64,000 nucleotides of DNA. Origin: Scytalidium lignicola (lineage: Eukaryota > Ascomycota > Leotiomycetes). The stretch is from contig NCSJ02000078.1 of assembly GCA_002812745.2 (NCBI GenBank), forward strand, positions 62,001-126,000, written 5' to 3'. The notes under the pieces are model-generated. The model worked only from the letters and a program-made list of their open reading frames with translations, had not been told where the DNA came from and searched no databases. Below are positions 1 to 11,926 of the stretch, in pieces. Within the stretch, counting starts at the first letter, position 1; the number at the start of each line of letters is the position of its first letter. Position numbers and translations under genes: made by a program.

Positions 1-934
1 ACAAGCCGTATGAATCACTAGACTTAGCTGCCATATTAAAACTCGATCGGGCTCTAATGTCGTGGGGTCGGAACCTGCCACCTCATCTTAAACTCTCTTC
101 TCCTGAATGTATGAGTAACGGAATGGTCTACAGGCAGGCCATAGTGTGTCGAGCTAGGTATGCCTCGCGTCTAATATGAGCTTCTTTTACTAACCTAGAA
201 CTTAAGATTTCTCCACGCACGTATTCTGCTCTTCAGACCCGTTCTATCGCGTTTCTGCCTTCCCGATCTAACTGTCTCAGTACCTAACACTGGAACAGCT
301 CTTGATGAGAGTCTCTCTCAATGCGTAACTTTGCAATGTTCTATACTTTGTTTAAGGTCTGCCCATGAAGTAATTAGACTAGTACACTCAAATTTATCTA
401 CTACTGACCTGAGCGGCCCTTTACCAGCCTGGTGGTATTGTATCCTATGTAAGTTTGATCATTCCCTACTCTGTACCTATGCTAGAAATAAGCTCACCGT
501 TATTAGATGTATATACTGCAGCTACTGTTCTCCTCGCCGCACGCCTACGCCCCGTAATTCAATCTGAAATCACAGATTACACCATATCAAACTCCTGGGC
601 CTGTGCAATCGAAGTTTTAAAGTCCTTTGAACGCCTAGGGCAATCTGCCCAGCGGTGCGTAGCAGCACTTGAAATCCTTGCTGTTAAGATCTCTCAAGAC
701 TCAACTACTGCTGAAAATTCCGAGTCAAATCAGATTCAGAACCAGAGTATAGCTGTGGCAAAGAGACCCCAGCGTCTACATGATGATGAGACAACGAGAA
801 GGGATGTGGATGACAGGATGTTAAATGGGAATTTTGATATAGATATATATGATACTGGTGGGTTTGACTTTAATGGGTTTCAGATCGATCTTAGTGATAT
901 GTCTTGGTTAAAAGTTGTCCCGTCAGATCTGTAA
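1..934 (+). CDS. Zn2Cys6 fungal transcription factor, C-terminal part (partial)
   Basis: This is the 3' end of a gene that begins before the window. Exons are 1-157 (codons in frame from base 3), 207-448 and 507-934. The introns, 158-206 and 449-506, both start with GT and end with AG, and the first has a taac branch site. The spliced protein reads through the fungal-specific transcription factor domain: LDRALMSWGRNLPPHLKL, then CRARFLHARILLFRPVLSRF, then WWYCILYVYTAATVLLAARL and SARRC-like SAQRCVAALEIL. It ends with an acidic tail (GFQIDLSDMSW) that could be an activation region. The DNA-binding cluster lies upstream and is not visible. Such proteins are nuclear regulators; the target genes cannot be told from this fragment. 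The family assignment is firm and the specific role is unknown. Confidence 0.85.
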
Positions 935-1783
935 GATATCAAAGGGGTTGTAGTATTTGATATACTGGCGAAAGGACTGTCTTACTATACTCTAAGCTTA
1001 GCGTTTGTATGCTAGATGGTGTAATAGGTAGAATCTGCTTGGTAGAGGTAGTCGGGTTACAGGTTATTGCGTGCCTCTGTTGAAAAAGTATGCCAAAAAA
1101 AGTCTAAACAATAAACACGATACCAAACTAGTTCACCATCCTTTGTACTTTTCTGCTAGCAACATACCATCCCTCTCTGATCAAGAGATTGACCACGGAT
1201 TAGTCCTATACTCACCGTAAAACTTACCAACATCAGCATCCCTATCCCCATTAATTACACTAGCAATTCTCTTGCCACTACTTCTAGATTCGCAGTACAC
1301 TTTTCCTGTGCGTGCCCTTTAAAAATCAAAATCAGTAGCAATTAAACCTGGATATATCCCATGAATTTTATATTTAAGAGATACTTGAACTGTAGTTCTA
1401 GTTAAGAAGATACAATATTCCATCGTGTTGAAAGGACTGTCATTGGAGAGCGGCCCTGATATATAATTGGAGGATAGATAGAGCCGGATGTCCCGCATAA
1501 GCCTATTACACGTACGAGTACCCCTGTGCCGCACTAACCCCGCGTTTTCTGCATCCTCGGCCCCAACGCACCGTTGAATCGCAGCACTCGATACAGCGCT
1601 CCTCTCGGCCAAGACAATAGGCACCCTACTCTCCATCTCTCTGATAACTCCTCATCTTACGATGTTCAATCCCTCTTGCATCAAACGAAGGCTCTTCTTC
1701 ATCAATAGTAATATACCTTGTACTTGTCCCGATCTATCCAAACACCCAGACGGTTAAACAACATTGGAAAACACATAATCATC
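935..1783. other. Intergenic region between the transcription factor and the SDR gene
   Basis: About 850 bases with no convincing gene. A 105-residue minus-strand open frame (1319-1636) has no family signature I recognise and no spliceable neighbours. The last few hundred bases should hold the SDR promoter. Confidence 0.5.
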
Positions 1784-3070
1784 ATGCCAATGCACAACGG
1801 CTGGCTGCCGAGGGAAGGTACTGTTAATCCCTACTGGTTCCTTCCCCTCGCATTCACCATTGCAAACATCCATTTGCAAGAACAAAGATATGCAATAAAC
1901 TAACATGCCAAAGGCCTCACCGGTGATCCAATCGGCCGGTTCATCAAGAAAACAGCTCTGAATCCGACCTTCACACTCGCCTTCATCCTCCTCGCCCGCT
2001 ATACAAAGAAAGGACGGGATCTATCCATCTTGCATGAAACGGCCTTCCGCCGTCTCAAGGGTCTTTTCTATCTCGGACTCGTGCGCTTAGCTTCACAATA
2101 TCTCAGCTACCGAGCCTTGAACAATCGCGTTAAGGATGAGTATCATTGGGATAAGGAGATCGCTCTGATCACCGGCGGTGCCGGAGGAATTGGTGGACAT
2201 GTTGTCAAGCTCCTAGCTGAGCGCAATATCACAGTTGTAGTGTTGGATGTCATTCCTATGACTTTTGAAACGCGTATGTCTTTCCGCTCAAACCAACCCT
2301 TCCATATCTCTTGTCCCATCAGAGCGTCTTTGTACTTATCATCAACAGCAAGCAACGTCCACTACTTCAAGTGCGACATCACCTCTCCGGCCACCATTGC
2401 CACAGTCGCTAAAGAGATCCGCTCCAATATCGGTACCCCTACAATCCTTATCAATAACGCTGGCGTAGCTCGTGGTAAGACCCTCCTTGACTCAACTGAG
2501 AAAGACATCCGCCTTACCTTTGACGTCAATGCCCTCGCACACTACTGGTTGGCTCATGAATTCGTCCCTGCCATGATCGAGGAAAACCATGGTATGGTCG
2601 TCACGGTCGCCTCGCTCGCCGCATACGGAACCGTGCCAAACATGGTTGACTATGCCGCAACCAAAGCAGCCGCTTTGTCATTCCACGAAGGTCTGACGGC
2701 AGAATTGGCAACGAGGTATAATGCTCCTAAAGTCAGGACCATCGTCGTCAATCAGGGGTATACCAAGACGCCGCTCTTCGCAGGCTACAATAACTCATCT
2801 CCCTTCCTCATGCCTTCGCTCGAGACTGAAACCGTTGCAGAGGGTATTGTCAAGCAGATCTTGACAGGACACAGCGGCCAAGTTATTCTTCCTGGATTTG
2901 GTGTCTCGATGACGTGGTTGAGGGGTATGCCGCATTGGTATCAACTGCGTGTAAGGAGTAAGGGGGAGAGCATCATGACGAAGTGGCATGGAAGACAGGT
3001 CATTGAGGATGTGGAGAAGTTCTATGAGGATAAGGAGAAAGGGGTAGAAAAGGATGCAGAGAGCGCGTGA
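1784..3070 (+). CDS. Short-chain dehydrogenase/reductase (retinol-dehydrogenase-like, membrane-associated)
   Basis: Exons are 1784-1817, 1914-2273 and 2349-3070, giving 371 residues. Intron 1 (1818-1913) has a textbook actaac branch site. Intron 2 (2274-2348, 75 bp) is a multiple of three without a stop, so a naive open frame reads through it; removing it gives ETPSNVHYFKCD, the usual join. The protein has an N-terminal extension with a hydrophobic stretch, then the Rossmann fold with the cofactor motif TGGAGGIG, the NNAG motif, the catalytic Ser in VTVASLAAYG and the catalytic Tyr/Lys in YAATK. These are NAD(P)-dependent oxidoreductases of the DHRS3/RDH10-like group, often on ER or lipid-droplet membranes. 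The substrate is unknown. The start MPMHNGWLPREG was chosen because the short first exon joins in frame to LTGDPIGRF. Confidence 0.88.
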
Positions 3071-3667
3071 GTAACTTTGATCTTGAGAATGGTCTCTTCT
3101 TCGCCTTTCTTTAGGCCTTTTTTTGTTATTTTTATAGCGGGAACAATTTCTAACTTTGGACTCTTTTTGTTGCTCACAGATCAACGGTTCTGGTGCCTCC
3201 TACCAGTCAATAGGAGAGTCAATAGGAGAGTCATTAGCGAAAACATGGTGATTTTGTTGCTCTCTATTCCACAAATTGTATGTCAGATGCTCCTTTTATT
3301 AATAGTAGTCAGCTATTCTGCNAAAAAAATCTTTGGATAGGGGGGAGGGAACAAACTGTAACTAATTCGTGCTCTCATGAGAGAAAAATGATTCATGTGT
3401 TGGACATGATATTACTGTTATTACTTACTTCACACCACATAGTTTATGCATTTGCAGAAGTGACACGATCTCTCCGTCAAAGTAACAGATAACTAAATTA
3501 AATGCACTGCCATTAAAGCAGCCACTCTCCATTTCTCTTGCATCTCCAGGTAAAAACAAACCTAATAAATTAAACAGTTAATAGAATAGAATAAAATACG
3601 GCGCCTAAAACACACAATTCCAGAATTGCCTGTCTTATCAGTCCAGAAGGATCGCGAATGAGATTAT
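3071..3667. other. Convergent 3' region between the SDR and the GPI-type protein gene
   Basis: About 600 bases downstream of two convergent genes, with no coding signal. It holds two adjacent copies of TCAATAGGAGAG (3207-3230) and one N at 3322 before a run of A. Confidence 0.5.
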
Positions 3668-4568
3668 CTACAAAACAAACAGCGAACTGGCAATAACAGC
3701 ACAAAACCACAGCGTTGTCCAGGATCCAGCCGTCATGCCTGTCAAACCAGCAGCATTACCCTTGTCACTGTCACCGCTACCCCCGCTCTGGATCCCTGTC
3801 CCAGCAATCCGGGTGAAATTGTTCGCCGAAGCCTCGAGTTCGTCCTGCGTCAAGAGGCTATTGTTCAAACCAGCGCACGACGGTCGAGTATCGCTCGCAG
3901 GAATGGAGTTGGTGACTTCGATGGGCAGGTCGAAGATTGTGTAAAGATCCGTACCATTGAGACGGAAGTTTTGGTGGATTGAGATCTGCAGAGGGGAAGG
4001 AAGTTGTTTGTCAGCGGCGAGTGTCCCAGTCCTTTGGGTTTAATTTCATAGTCAACTTACGTTGTACGGTCCACGCGAACTATTTGCTCCAACACCACCG
4101 TTGCCTACGAGACAATCAGGCCATACCCAATTCACATGCTTCACTGTGCTACCCGGTTCTTGAAACAGTATGTCACCCAGACTGGCGTTATTCGCTGTCG
4201 CAGTTCCATTCGTGATGGTAAAATTATTGCCCGTTACGTAGCTTGAGAGGAAGATCGTGATATTATTGATTTTGCTAGAAGAGTTGTCGGGATAAGGTGG
4301 GAGGGAAAGTTGGCCGTCGGAAGAGATGTCGAGGGCTACTTGGAGGAAGTCTGTGTGCTATGGTTAACAGAAATGCACGGAAATAGTGAATTGGAGGGGA
4401 ATGCGAAGACTGACCTCCTCCTTCGGGTGTATTGGGTTGCGGCGAATCGATTATCGCGATCCCTGGCGTGAAGATCTGGCCATTGACGATAGCCTGCGCA
4501 TTGAGTCGGCCGGCGATCCCCAGCAAGAGGATTAAACTGATCCAGGAGGACTGCATATTCATGTTCAA
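3668..4568 (-). CDS. Secreted, probably GPI-anchored, fungal cell-surface protein
   Basis: Minus-strand exons, in order of transcription, are 4568-4415, 4350-4061 and 3985-3668, giving 253 residues. The introns (4414-4351 and 4060-3986) have good GT/AG ends, and the second ends in ctctgcag. The N-terminus is a signal peptide (a hydrophobic stretch ending at LNAQA). The middle has many N-glycosylation sequons (NNIT, NFTI, NGT, NSS, NIS) and few cysteines. The C-terminus is a Gly/Ser-rich linker followed by a hydrophobic tail (TLWFCAVIASSLFVL) with no charged residues after it, the pattern of a GPI-attachment signal. No enzyme family is recognisable. It is probably a plasma-membrane or wall protein of unknown function. 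Confidence 0.78.
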
Positions 4569-6577
4569 AGTATATACTTCAATATTAAAAGTGAGTAAAA
4601 GAGCGGCAGGAACGATGAATGAAAAAGGGTTTCAAAAGAGCGACATCATGACGATAGAGAAAGTTGGAAAGTTGGAAAGTTGGCATTGGCATGATGATAA
4701 TAGAGATGTTAAGAAAGTGAGGCACAGGAAATTCAAGTACCCAAGTACCAGAACTCTCTGGTTTTGGATTAGTCTGGTGGCCGTTTCCAGGGGTCCAAGG
4801 GGCGTCAACCCCACCACAGAACAGGGGGAACATCCGATCCGGGCCGTTCTGCCGAAATACTGTACATAATCCTGTCACAATCATTTCCCTTGTGTTACTT
4901 GTGTGTAATATTCGAACTGCCTTCTGCGGAGTTAGCGAAGAGTCGAATAGAACCTTTTACATTCATTTTTATACACCAATTCTGTAAGAGATATATCTAT
5001 GTTACCTCTTATAGAACAGCTTTTCTCAAAAATATCTATGCCGCCAATTGCCTCCAGGTCATCACCATAAAAGAGCCAGTGTATGCGGCCATTATTCAGA
5101 TGGTTGTTTTGATAGCTAGGATCATACACAGATATACGGACCTAAAGTATAAATCCTGCCAGACGAAGTTGAAATCTACACATCTCGTTAACTAATATAT
5201 ACGTATAGAACACTTAATTATTGCCATGATATTCGGTTTGCTGGACCTAGAAAAGAGAAGACAAGTCCGAATCCACAAGTCTTCATGAACTTGTCAGTTG
5301 CCAGGGGAACGTAGAGCCAAACAAGGTGTTGTCGCCGGCGGAGAGGGATTCCTAAATATGTTTCATAGGCTGATTCCTCGTCATAATGTCCGTGGATTCC
5401 GAATATCAAACTATAAAAACAAAGCACGGCCAGACCTGTAAGATTATTATCTAATGATATTCTCCGCACTATTTAAAGAGCTATGCAAGTCTCAGGATCA
5501 GGTAGAGTAGATATATCCCAAAGATGCATTTGCTTTCTTTATCCTTAGGTTGCAGTAGTAGACCACCCTTGAAACATCAGTGAAAATACATGAATTAAAT
5601 TTCCAGGACATCACACTCTGGACAGAAGATGAAGCTTCGAAAGGTGGGTATAATCCCCTACTATATATTACGTATCTCGAACTGGCTTTAGGGGACTTGT
5701 GGGTTGGCTCTTAATGCCTTCTGCAGCTTCAATCCCTATGTTATCTAAGCTCAATCGGATGAATCCAGATGACAGCTTGTTTTACTCAGGGAAATGTTAG
5801 ATAAAGTATTCGAATGAACAGTACTACTACCACGATGCCAGCTAACTAGGACATTGGGTGATAGATCAATAACCTCGAGACCTTTAAGGCTAAAGAAAAT
5901 ATCAGAATACCATGCCATACCAGATGATACGCCATGAAAATTATCGCCGCTGCTAGAAGTGGAATAATCAGCTATCTCCATGCTATGCTACAAAAACGCA
6001 ATTTAAGAGTCTAAGATACATGTACCACGCGCAGTAGTCACGAATGTTGCGTTACACGTCTGACAGCAAAGTGATGTATTTTACAGATTGAGAATTTTCT
6101 CAATACAAATAATTTAAGGGATCTCAACCGGTCGCTTATACCTAAAACTAGACTTACATACCTAGAGTTTGCTGGAACCAGCGAGATCACGCTCCGGTCG
6201 CTGTAACTCATCCCTAAAAATAGCCAGTAACAGTACTATATTCTAACTGTCTCTCTTATCAACCATCTTTTGCGTATGCTATTTGGGCTATCTTCCATCA
6301 CGATGAGATCTAAAAAATACACAGATCTAACTTACGATGAGTATCACTAATATTTCATCCGGAAAGTGACGTATTAGTTCTACACATTGCATGCCACTAC
6401 CATAAAATCATTGGATATAATTGAAAGTTCAACAACACACAACGTTTAGCAACCATTGACTATAAAAACACGTGATATATCATATATGTTTCTGTTCCGA
6501 TCTTTCTTTCACGTCTTGATATAGTTGGACTATCCATTTTGATACATTCTTCGTATGTGACCACCACATTTTCCATT
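4569..6577. other. AT-rich gene-poor island, left part
   Basis: About 2 kb upstream of the GPI-type gene. Only short open frames on either strand, none with a recognisable domain. Base composition is clearly more AT-rich than in the coding blocks. One TACTGTA word occurs at 4857-4863. No repeat boundaries or terminal inverted repeats were seen. Confidence 0.4.
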
Positions 6578-7515
6578 ATGGAATTTAAGATTAGCAAACC
6601 TTCCGATATACAATTGAAAGAGCAATTGGCTTGCTCTGAATACTCAGTTGTATATCTCGTCGAGATATATGACAAGCCTCTTATTCTAAAAATAGTGAGC
6701 TTTTAACATCCAGTATATAGTACTTCCATTCGTTCTTACTGGCATGCCCAGCACCATTACTACGAACCAATTCGACACGCATCCCAGGATCGGGAAAACA
6801 ATCCTTATATTTGCGAGGTAAAGGCATATCAGCGTCTAAAAGAGCGTGGTCTTTGTGATCGTGGTATTGTCCCTCAATTCTGTGGGACAATTGAAAAATT
6901 GGACTGCTGTCTGTATCGGCCCTATCTTGATATGTTTTTAAGGATAAATGCGCGCCAAGTGCGATTGTATTAGAGTATATTCCAAATATGCGGATGTTGA
7001 GTGTGGAAAATTACTCAGAACAACGGAAGAGAAGTTTCATCTCTGGCATTAAAGAGATCCACGAGGTATTGGTTGAACATGCTGATATTCATCCAAGAAA
7101 CATGATGGTCATCGATAGAGAGCCAGAGAGAGCAGTGTGGATAGATTTTAACAGAGCGCAGACATATGATGTGCTAAATAACAAGGAGAAGGAAAGGATA
7201 AGATTTGAATATGAACTTGTTTCTGAGATGCTGGAAGATATGGTGAGTGAGAGAATCAACCCCACTGTTGCTTTAACTATTAAAATGAAGTTGTTAAAAA
7301 CTTATCACAGGCAGCAGATTCTAAGGAGGGCAAATGCTCCCGTGTCCTTAAATATTATCATTAAATATGTCATTAAATATGTCATTAAATATGTCATTAA
7401 ATATGTCATTGATAACGGCTTGAGAGGGTTAAAGGACCTAGCAATTGAATATTTGAATTTAAAAATTATTCAAATTTTACAACCCTTTCTTAAAGTGAAT
7501 ATTGACAATTTCTAG
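6578..7515 (+). pseudogene. Decayed fungal protein-kinase-like gene
   Basis: The start at 6578 reads MEFKISKPSDIQ and continues in frame toward a kinase N-lobe, but a TAA stop occurs at 6704-6706. The same frame then reads on through VKAYQRLKERGLCDRGIVPQ up to about 6960. The C-lobe (EYIPNMRML, KEIHEVLVEHADIHPRNMM, VWIDFNRAQTYD) lies in another frame from about 6965 to 7515. It keeps the HxDxxxxN and DF-type catalytic motifs of the small fungal kinase-like family often annotated as protein kinase-like domain genes. So there is one in-frame stop and one frameshift. A 26-base intron covering the stop would be too short. The copy is probably inactive. Sequencing error is possible for the frameshift but would not explain both lesions. 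Confidence 0.65.
7359..7410 (+). repeat. 12-bp tandem repeat
   Basis: Four perfect copies of CATTAAATATGT run from 7359 to 7406, followed by a partial fifth. Within the kinase-like open frame it codes for repeats of Ile-Lys-Tyr-Val. Unit length is a multiple of three, so copy-number change would not shift the frame. Confidence 0.95.
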
Positions 7516-9118
7516 ACTAGTTAGTAAATTGTGATTGAGTTCTCTGTAACATTCACCCCCGTATATTATTCATGTGGGTTAATCACTTGTATATTGAATA
7601 TGATTGACTAATCTTACATTATAGTTCTATAAATGAACAGTTGTTTTATGTTTCATCTTCTCAATCACCAGCTATTAAACTTTAAGTAATTTTTTACAAT
7701 AATTTCTACAGTAAGCTCTTGTTATGAGAAATGACTAGAATCGTCTCTTTGATGACCTATTTACAGCCTCAGCTTCTAACAAATCCTCCTCCGAAGCCGG
7801 GACCGAATACTAGAAGCTCTCATTACAACTACACAAACATTCAGTGTTAATCTTTAGCAAGATTTCACTCTTAACACTACTTTCTAAAGTTATCAGAATG
7901 TCCTCACGACTACACAACTTTTTACGAATCCAATTCCCAACTCACCTTCACAGATCGTTAATTCTGAGAACACTATAAGGCAAAGGGTTAGTGAACTAGT
8001 GCTACCAAGTATCAGACGTGCACTTAGAGCAGGATTCGAAAACCATCAATCACAAACCAAATGGATGGATTAACAGCTGTCTCATTTGATGTTGAAGAAG
8101 CTACATTCGTTAGCAATAGATCCGAGCCTGATATGGCATTCTATGTTGTAAATCAGTATAGCAACAGCTTAAACCGAGCTCCTGGCGAACTTGAGCCTAG
8201 TTGTAAATAGAACACGGTTTTGAGACCGAGCCTAAGAAAATAACGGGATGAATTCTATCAAGTTTTGAGCTAAGTCAATTTTTATATGCCAATATCGCGT
8301 AAGGTATGGCTTCATTCTGGCAGACCAACAAATGATAGCGGTCAAAAGACGAGACGATGATGGTAACTTGGAACTTTCTAATCTAGTTGCTTAGGACATT
8401 TAGGCACAGCTACACAACCAAGATTGACTTTTCTACTAGCGCTTTGGTACTTGGGAATGCTCGCTACTAAGGAGCATGGGGTTGACAAGTGGCGGATACG
8501 GTGAGGGTACGAGGGATTTAGATTCTTGACTCCTTCATATCTACTTGGTTCTGGGGCTCTACTTTCCAGGAAGTTGGTGACAAATGATAAAGGAAGCGCT
8601 GAACTTGCTCATATGGGTAATAATGCATACACAACACATACCTAGAGCTGCATTTGGAGTTTGGCTGTGGGGTTTGGGGTAGGCCATATCTTAGCAACTT
8701 GCAACTTTTATTAGTTAGATAGAGACCATAAAGATGATAGTTGAATGGAAGTTTCGGTTTCAGTCATTCACTAGTCACTTTCATGATAACAATGAAGGGA
8801 GTCTAGTAGAATCCTCTGAGAATAAAGGTTGCCATCTTCGGCAGATAAATGCCGTTGAGCGGAAATGGAGTTTATATTTTCCGAGACTGTGGGGCCTGGT
8901 CAAAATACGACCTCACCCGGACCTCACCCCATACCCCATGAACCCCCGTAAACACCCCATAAACTCCTTATAAAGCCGTCATTGATACTTCCTGTCAGTT
9001 GTATATTTACTCAGTTTGTCTGTTAAAATTATGAGGCGTTAGAGGTTTAAAATTTTGACTGAATAACAAAAGGAGTCAAGCTACTCCAGGGGTCATCGCT
9101 ACTTTTCATACCGCCAGA
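7516..9118. other. AT-rich gene-poor island, right part
   Basis: About 1.6 kb with only scattered short open frames. A stretch at about 8060-8210 reads as a 49-codon fragment starting MDGLTAVSFDVEEATF that may be a gene relic, but I recognise no family. Around 8910-8970 the DNA becomes a run of CCCCAT/CCTCACCC-like words. The last 100 bases should contain the promoter of the next gene. Confidence 0.4.
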
Positions 9119-11926
9119 ATGACTCGATTGATCCTACCTTCTCGCCTTATCAGCCTGTCTAGGACGTCACGCCACCGAGTCTTTGCCAGAGAACTATGGG
9201 GTAACCAGCTGAAGTCGCATCGTGCACAATCAACATTCAGCTTATCCAATGGAACACACTTCAAAATATCAGAGGAAGTAGAGCATGCCATTGCAACTAA
9301 CACGCCAGTGGTCGCCTTAGAGACGACCATCTATACCCATGGGTTCCCCTTCCCAAACAATGTAGCTCTTGCGTTGGAATTGGAGTCAATAGTAAGAAAA
9401 AATGGAGGAGTTCCAGCGACTATTGGCATCCTGGATGGTGTTGCACGTGTGGGGTTGACTGAAAATGAGATCAGAGAAGTGGCTTCGGCTGCTGGTAAAC
9501 CTGAAACGATGAAGGTATCGAGAAGAGATCTTCCATATATTCTTGGGAAGGTGAGTGGTGTTTCTTTATCTCGTCAGATGATGCCAAAAATTCGAATTTG
9601 ATTTGCAATTTTATCAGTCGTATTGGTGCCGAACCAAATCTGACATTTTCTCCAGGGTTTGGGTGGTCACAAACTTACAGGAGGTACCACCATAGCTGGA
9701 ACAATGTTCTTGGCGCATCAAGCAGGTATCAAAGTGTTTGGTACTGGAGGTCTTGGCGGCGTTCATCGCGGTGCGCACATCACCATGGATGTTTCAGCAG
9801 ATCTGACTGAACTTGGCAGAACTCCTGTTGCAGTGATATGCAGTGGCTGCAAAAGTTTTCTAGATATCCCACGAACTCTGGAGTACCTAGAAACTCAAGG
9901 TGTATCCGTTGCTACCTTTGCTGATGGACGGACTGGGGAAATTAACTTCCCTGCGTTCTTTACCCGTGACAGCGGAGTGAGGAGTCCATTAGTTGTGCAA
10001 GATGAACATGAAGCAGCAGCAATGATTTGTGAGTTATCCAGCTCATGCTAAAATTCCACTGCTGATTATATTAGTCTCACAAGCCCACTTCAGTAATACC
10101 TCAGGAATGCTCTTCGCCAACCCCATTCCAGAAGAGTTCTCCATTCCAAAGGTCGAGATAGACACTGCAATAGATCAAGCAGTCATTGAAGCAGCGCAAC
10201 AAGGTTTCCACGGCCACGAGAACACACCATTTATACTGAATAGAATCAAAGAACTTACCAAGGGTAACAGTGTTCCAGCTAATAGAGCCTTAATCCACTC
10301 GAATGTGTTGATGGCAACCAAAATCGCAACTGAACTAGCGGAACTGCACCGGACATATGAAGCAATGGACATAGATCGTATACTCAAAAGCCGAAAAGTC
10401 AATAATGCAGAGAGAAAGCAGGATACTGTGTTTGTATCCGAGAAAAAGGATGTTCCAGATGCAGAAGTACGTAAATCTACATAACAGTAGCCTCGAGGCA
10501 ATACTTGCCCTAAGCATTATCTCGATTAGAGTAGAAATGTGCGAGATAATATCTTAGATGTTCCTATTCTCCACCGTGAAAGCAGTGAAAATTTCTGACT
10601 CCAATAGGTATCGAAAAATGTCGATGTCCTCGTCTTAGGATCCGTGGCAGTTGATCTATCTTGCGATTATGCACCAAAAAACGAAAAAGGAGAGCCTATT
10701 GGAACAGAAATCACTCCACAATTATATACCTCGAATGTCGCAGCAATCAATCCATCAATTGGTGGAGTCGGACACAACGTAGCCCTTGCAGCCCTTCGAG
10801 CTAGCCATGATGCAACTGTCAGACTTTGTAGTTTTATTGGAGATGATTTGTACGCTCAATGCTTCTATATAGTCTGCATATATATACTAATATAACTAGA
10901 GCCGGGAAGGCGATAATGAGCGCATTAAAGGAAGAAAGGCTAGACACCAGCGCGATTAAAACCCTTTCAAACCACGATGAAGGCAATGGAATCGGTGAAG
11001 AAACAACCCCCAGAACCGCTCAATATGTCGCGGTGAACGATATGAACAAGGATCTCGTTTTGGCCATGGCGGATATGTCTCTCTTTAGCAATCCCAATGC
11101 ACCTATCGAAAGCCTAAAGCAGGAAATAATTTCTTCAAAGCCGAAATGGATTGTTATCGATGGAAACTGGCACCCGAAATCTCTTCAGACCTTTTTGGAC
11201 GTTGGAAAGTCAGTCGGATCAAAAATAGTGTTTGAGCCAGTCTCGAATTTGAAATCCAAAAACATCTTCCCAAAAGGACACCCAGGCCAGATACCCCATA
11301 TGGAGACCTTCCCAAACAATGTTTTGGACTTGGTTACACCCAATCAATACGAACTACAAGCTATGCACACGGCTGCCAAAGATAGAGAATACTTTGAAAG
11401 CAACTCGTGGTGGAGTGTCATTGATTCCCTCGGAATCCCCAGTACCGGCGCTCGGGACCGATTCGTTGCCTTGACGAGTTCAAAGTTGACGGATCAAGGA
11501 ATTCCGTTCCAGACCATTCAGCTTCTTCCATTTATCCCTACTATCCTGACAAAACTGGGCCCCGAAGGTGTTCTCCTCACAAAACTATTGAAACCCGACG
11601 ATTATCAATTGAGAGATCCTAAATCTGCTCCATATATCTTATCAAGATGTAACAACGGAAACACCGAGGTTGGTGGCGTTTATATGAGACTATTCCCTGC
11701 CTCAGAAGCTGTTAAAGATATAGTCAGTGTGAACGGCGTTGGAGACACCTTTTTGGGTGTTCTCATCGCCGGACTTGCAAAGGGTCTGGAATTGGATGAG
11801 CATCTAATTGGTGTTGCTCAGAGAGGAGCAGTGTTAACATTGAAGAGTAAAGATGCCGTAAGCTCGAAAGTGGAGAGCTTGAAGTGGGTATTACACGGAA
11901 TGCCGAGTATTAGAACGATAAGATGA
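9119..11926 (+). CDS. Bifunctional pseudouridine-5'-phosphate glycosidase / PfkB-type pseudouridine kinase
   Basis: Exons are 9119-9550, 9656-10028, 10084-10466, 10608-10849 and 10900-11926, giving 818 residues. All four introns have GT/AG ends and restore one frame. Residues 1-35 are Arg/Ser-rich without acidic residues, like a mitochondrial presequence. Residues 45-360 are the pseudouridine-5'-phosphate glycosidase (IndA/PsuG) domain: VVALETTIYTHGFPFPNN, TGGTTIAGTM, GTGGLGGVHRGA, FFTRDSG, NPIPEEF, LTKGNSVPANRALIHSN. The C-terminal half, from VDVLVLGSVAVDLSCD, is a PfkB sugar kinase with GGVGHNVA and a C-terminal catalytic motif VNGVGDTF in place of the common TGAGD. The fused protein should phosphorylate pseudouridine and then split it to uracil and ribose-5-phosphate, salvaging modified RNA bases. 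This domain order is typical of fungi and animals. Confidence 0.93.

Noticed and set aside
1319..1636. 105-codon minus-strand open frame upstream of the SDR gene
   Set aside because: No recognisable family, no neighbouring exons with splice signals, and it lies in promoter DNA.
6695..6720. A 26-base GT...AG segment that would remove the stop in the kinase-like gene
   Set aside because: Too short for a fungal intron and it would shift the frame relative to the following kinase sequence.
8060..8210. Short open frame MDGLTAVSFDVEEATF in the AT-rich island
   Set aside because: Too short, no family match and no supporting exons; possibly a relic.
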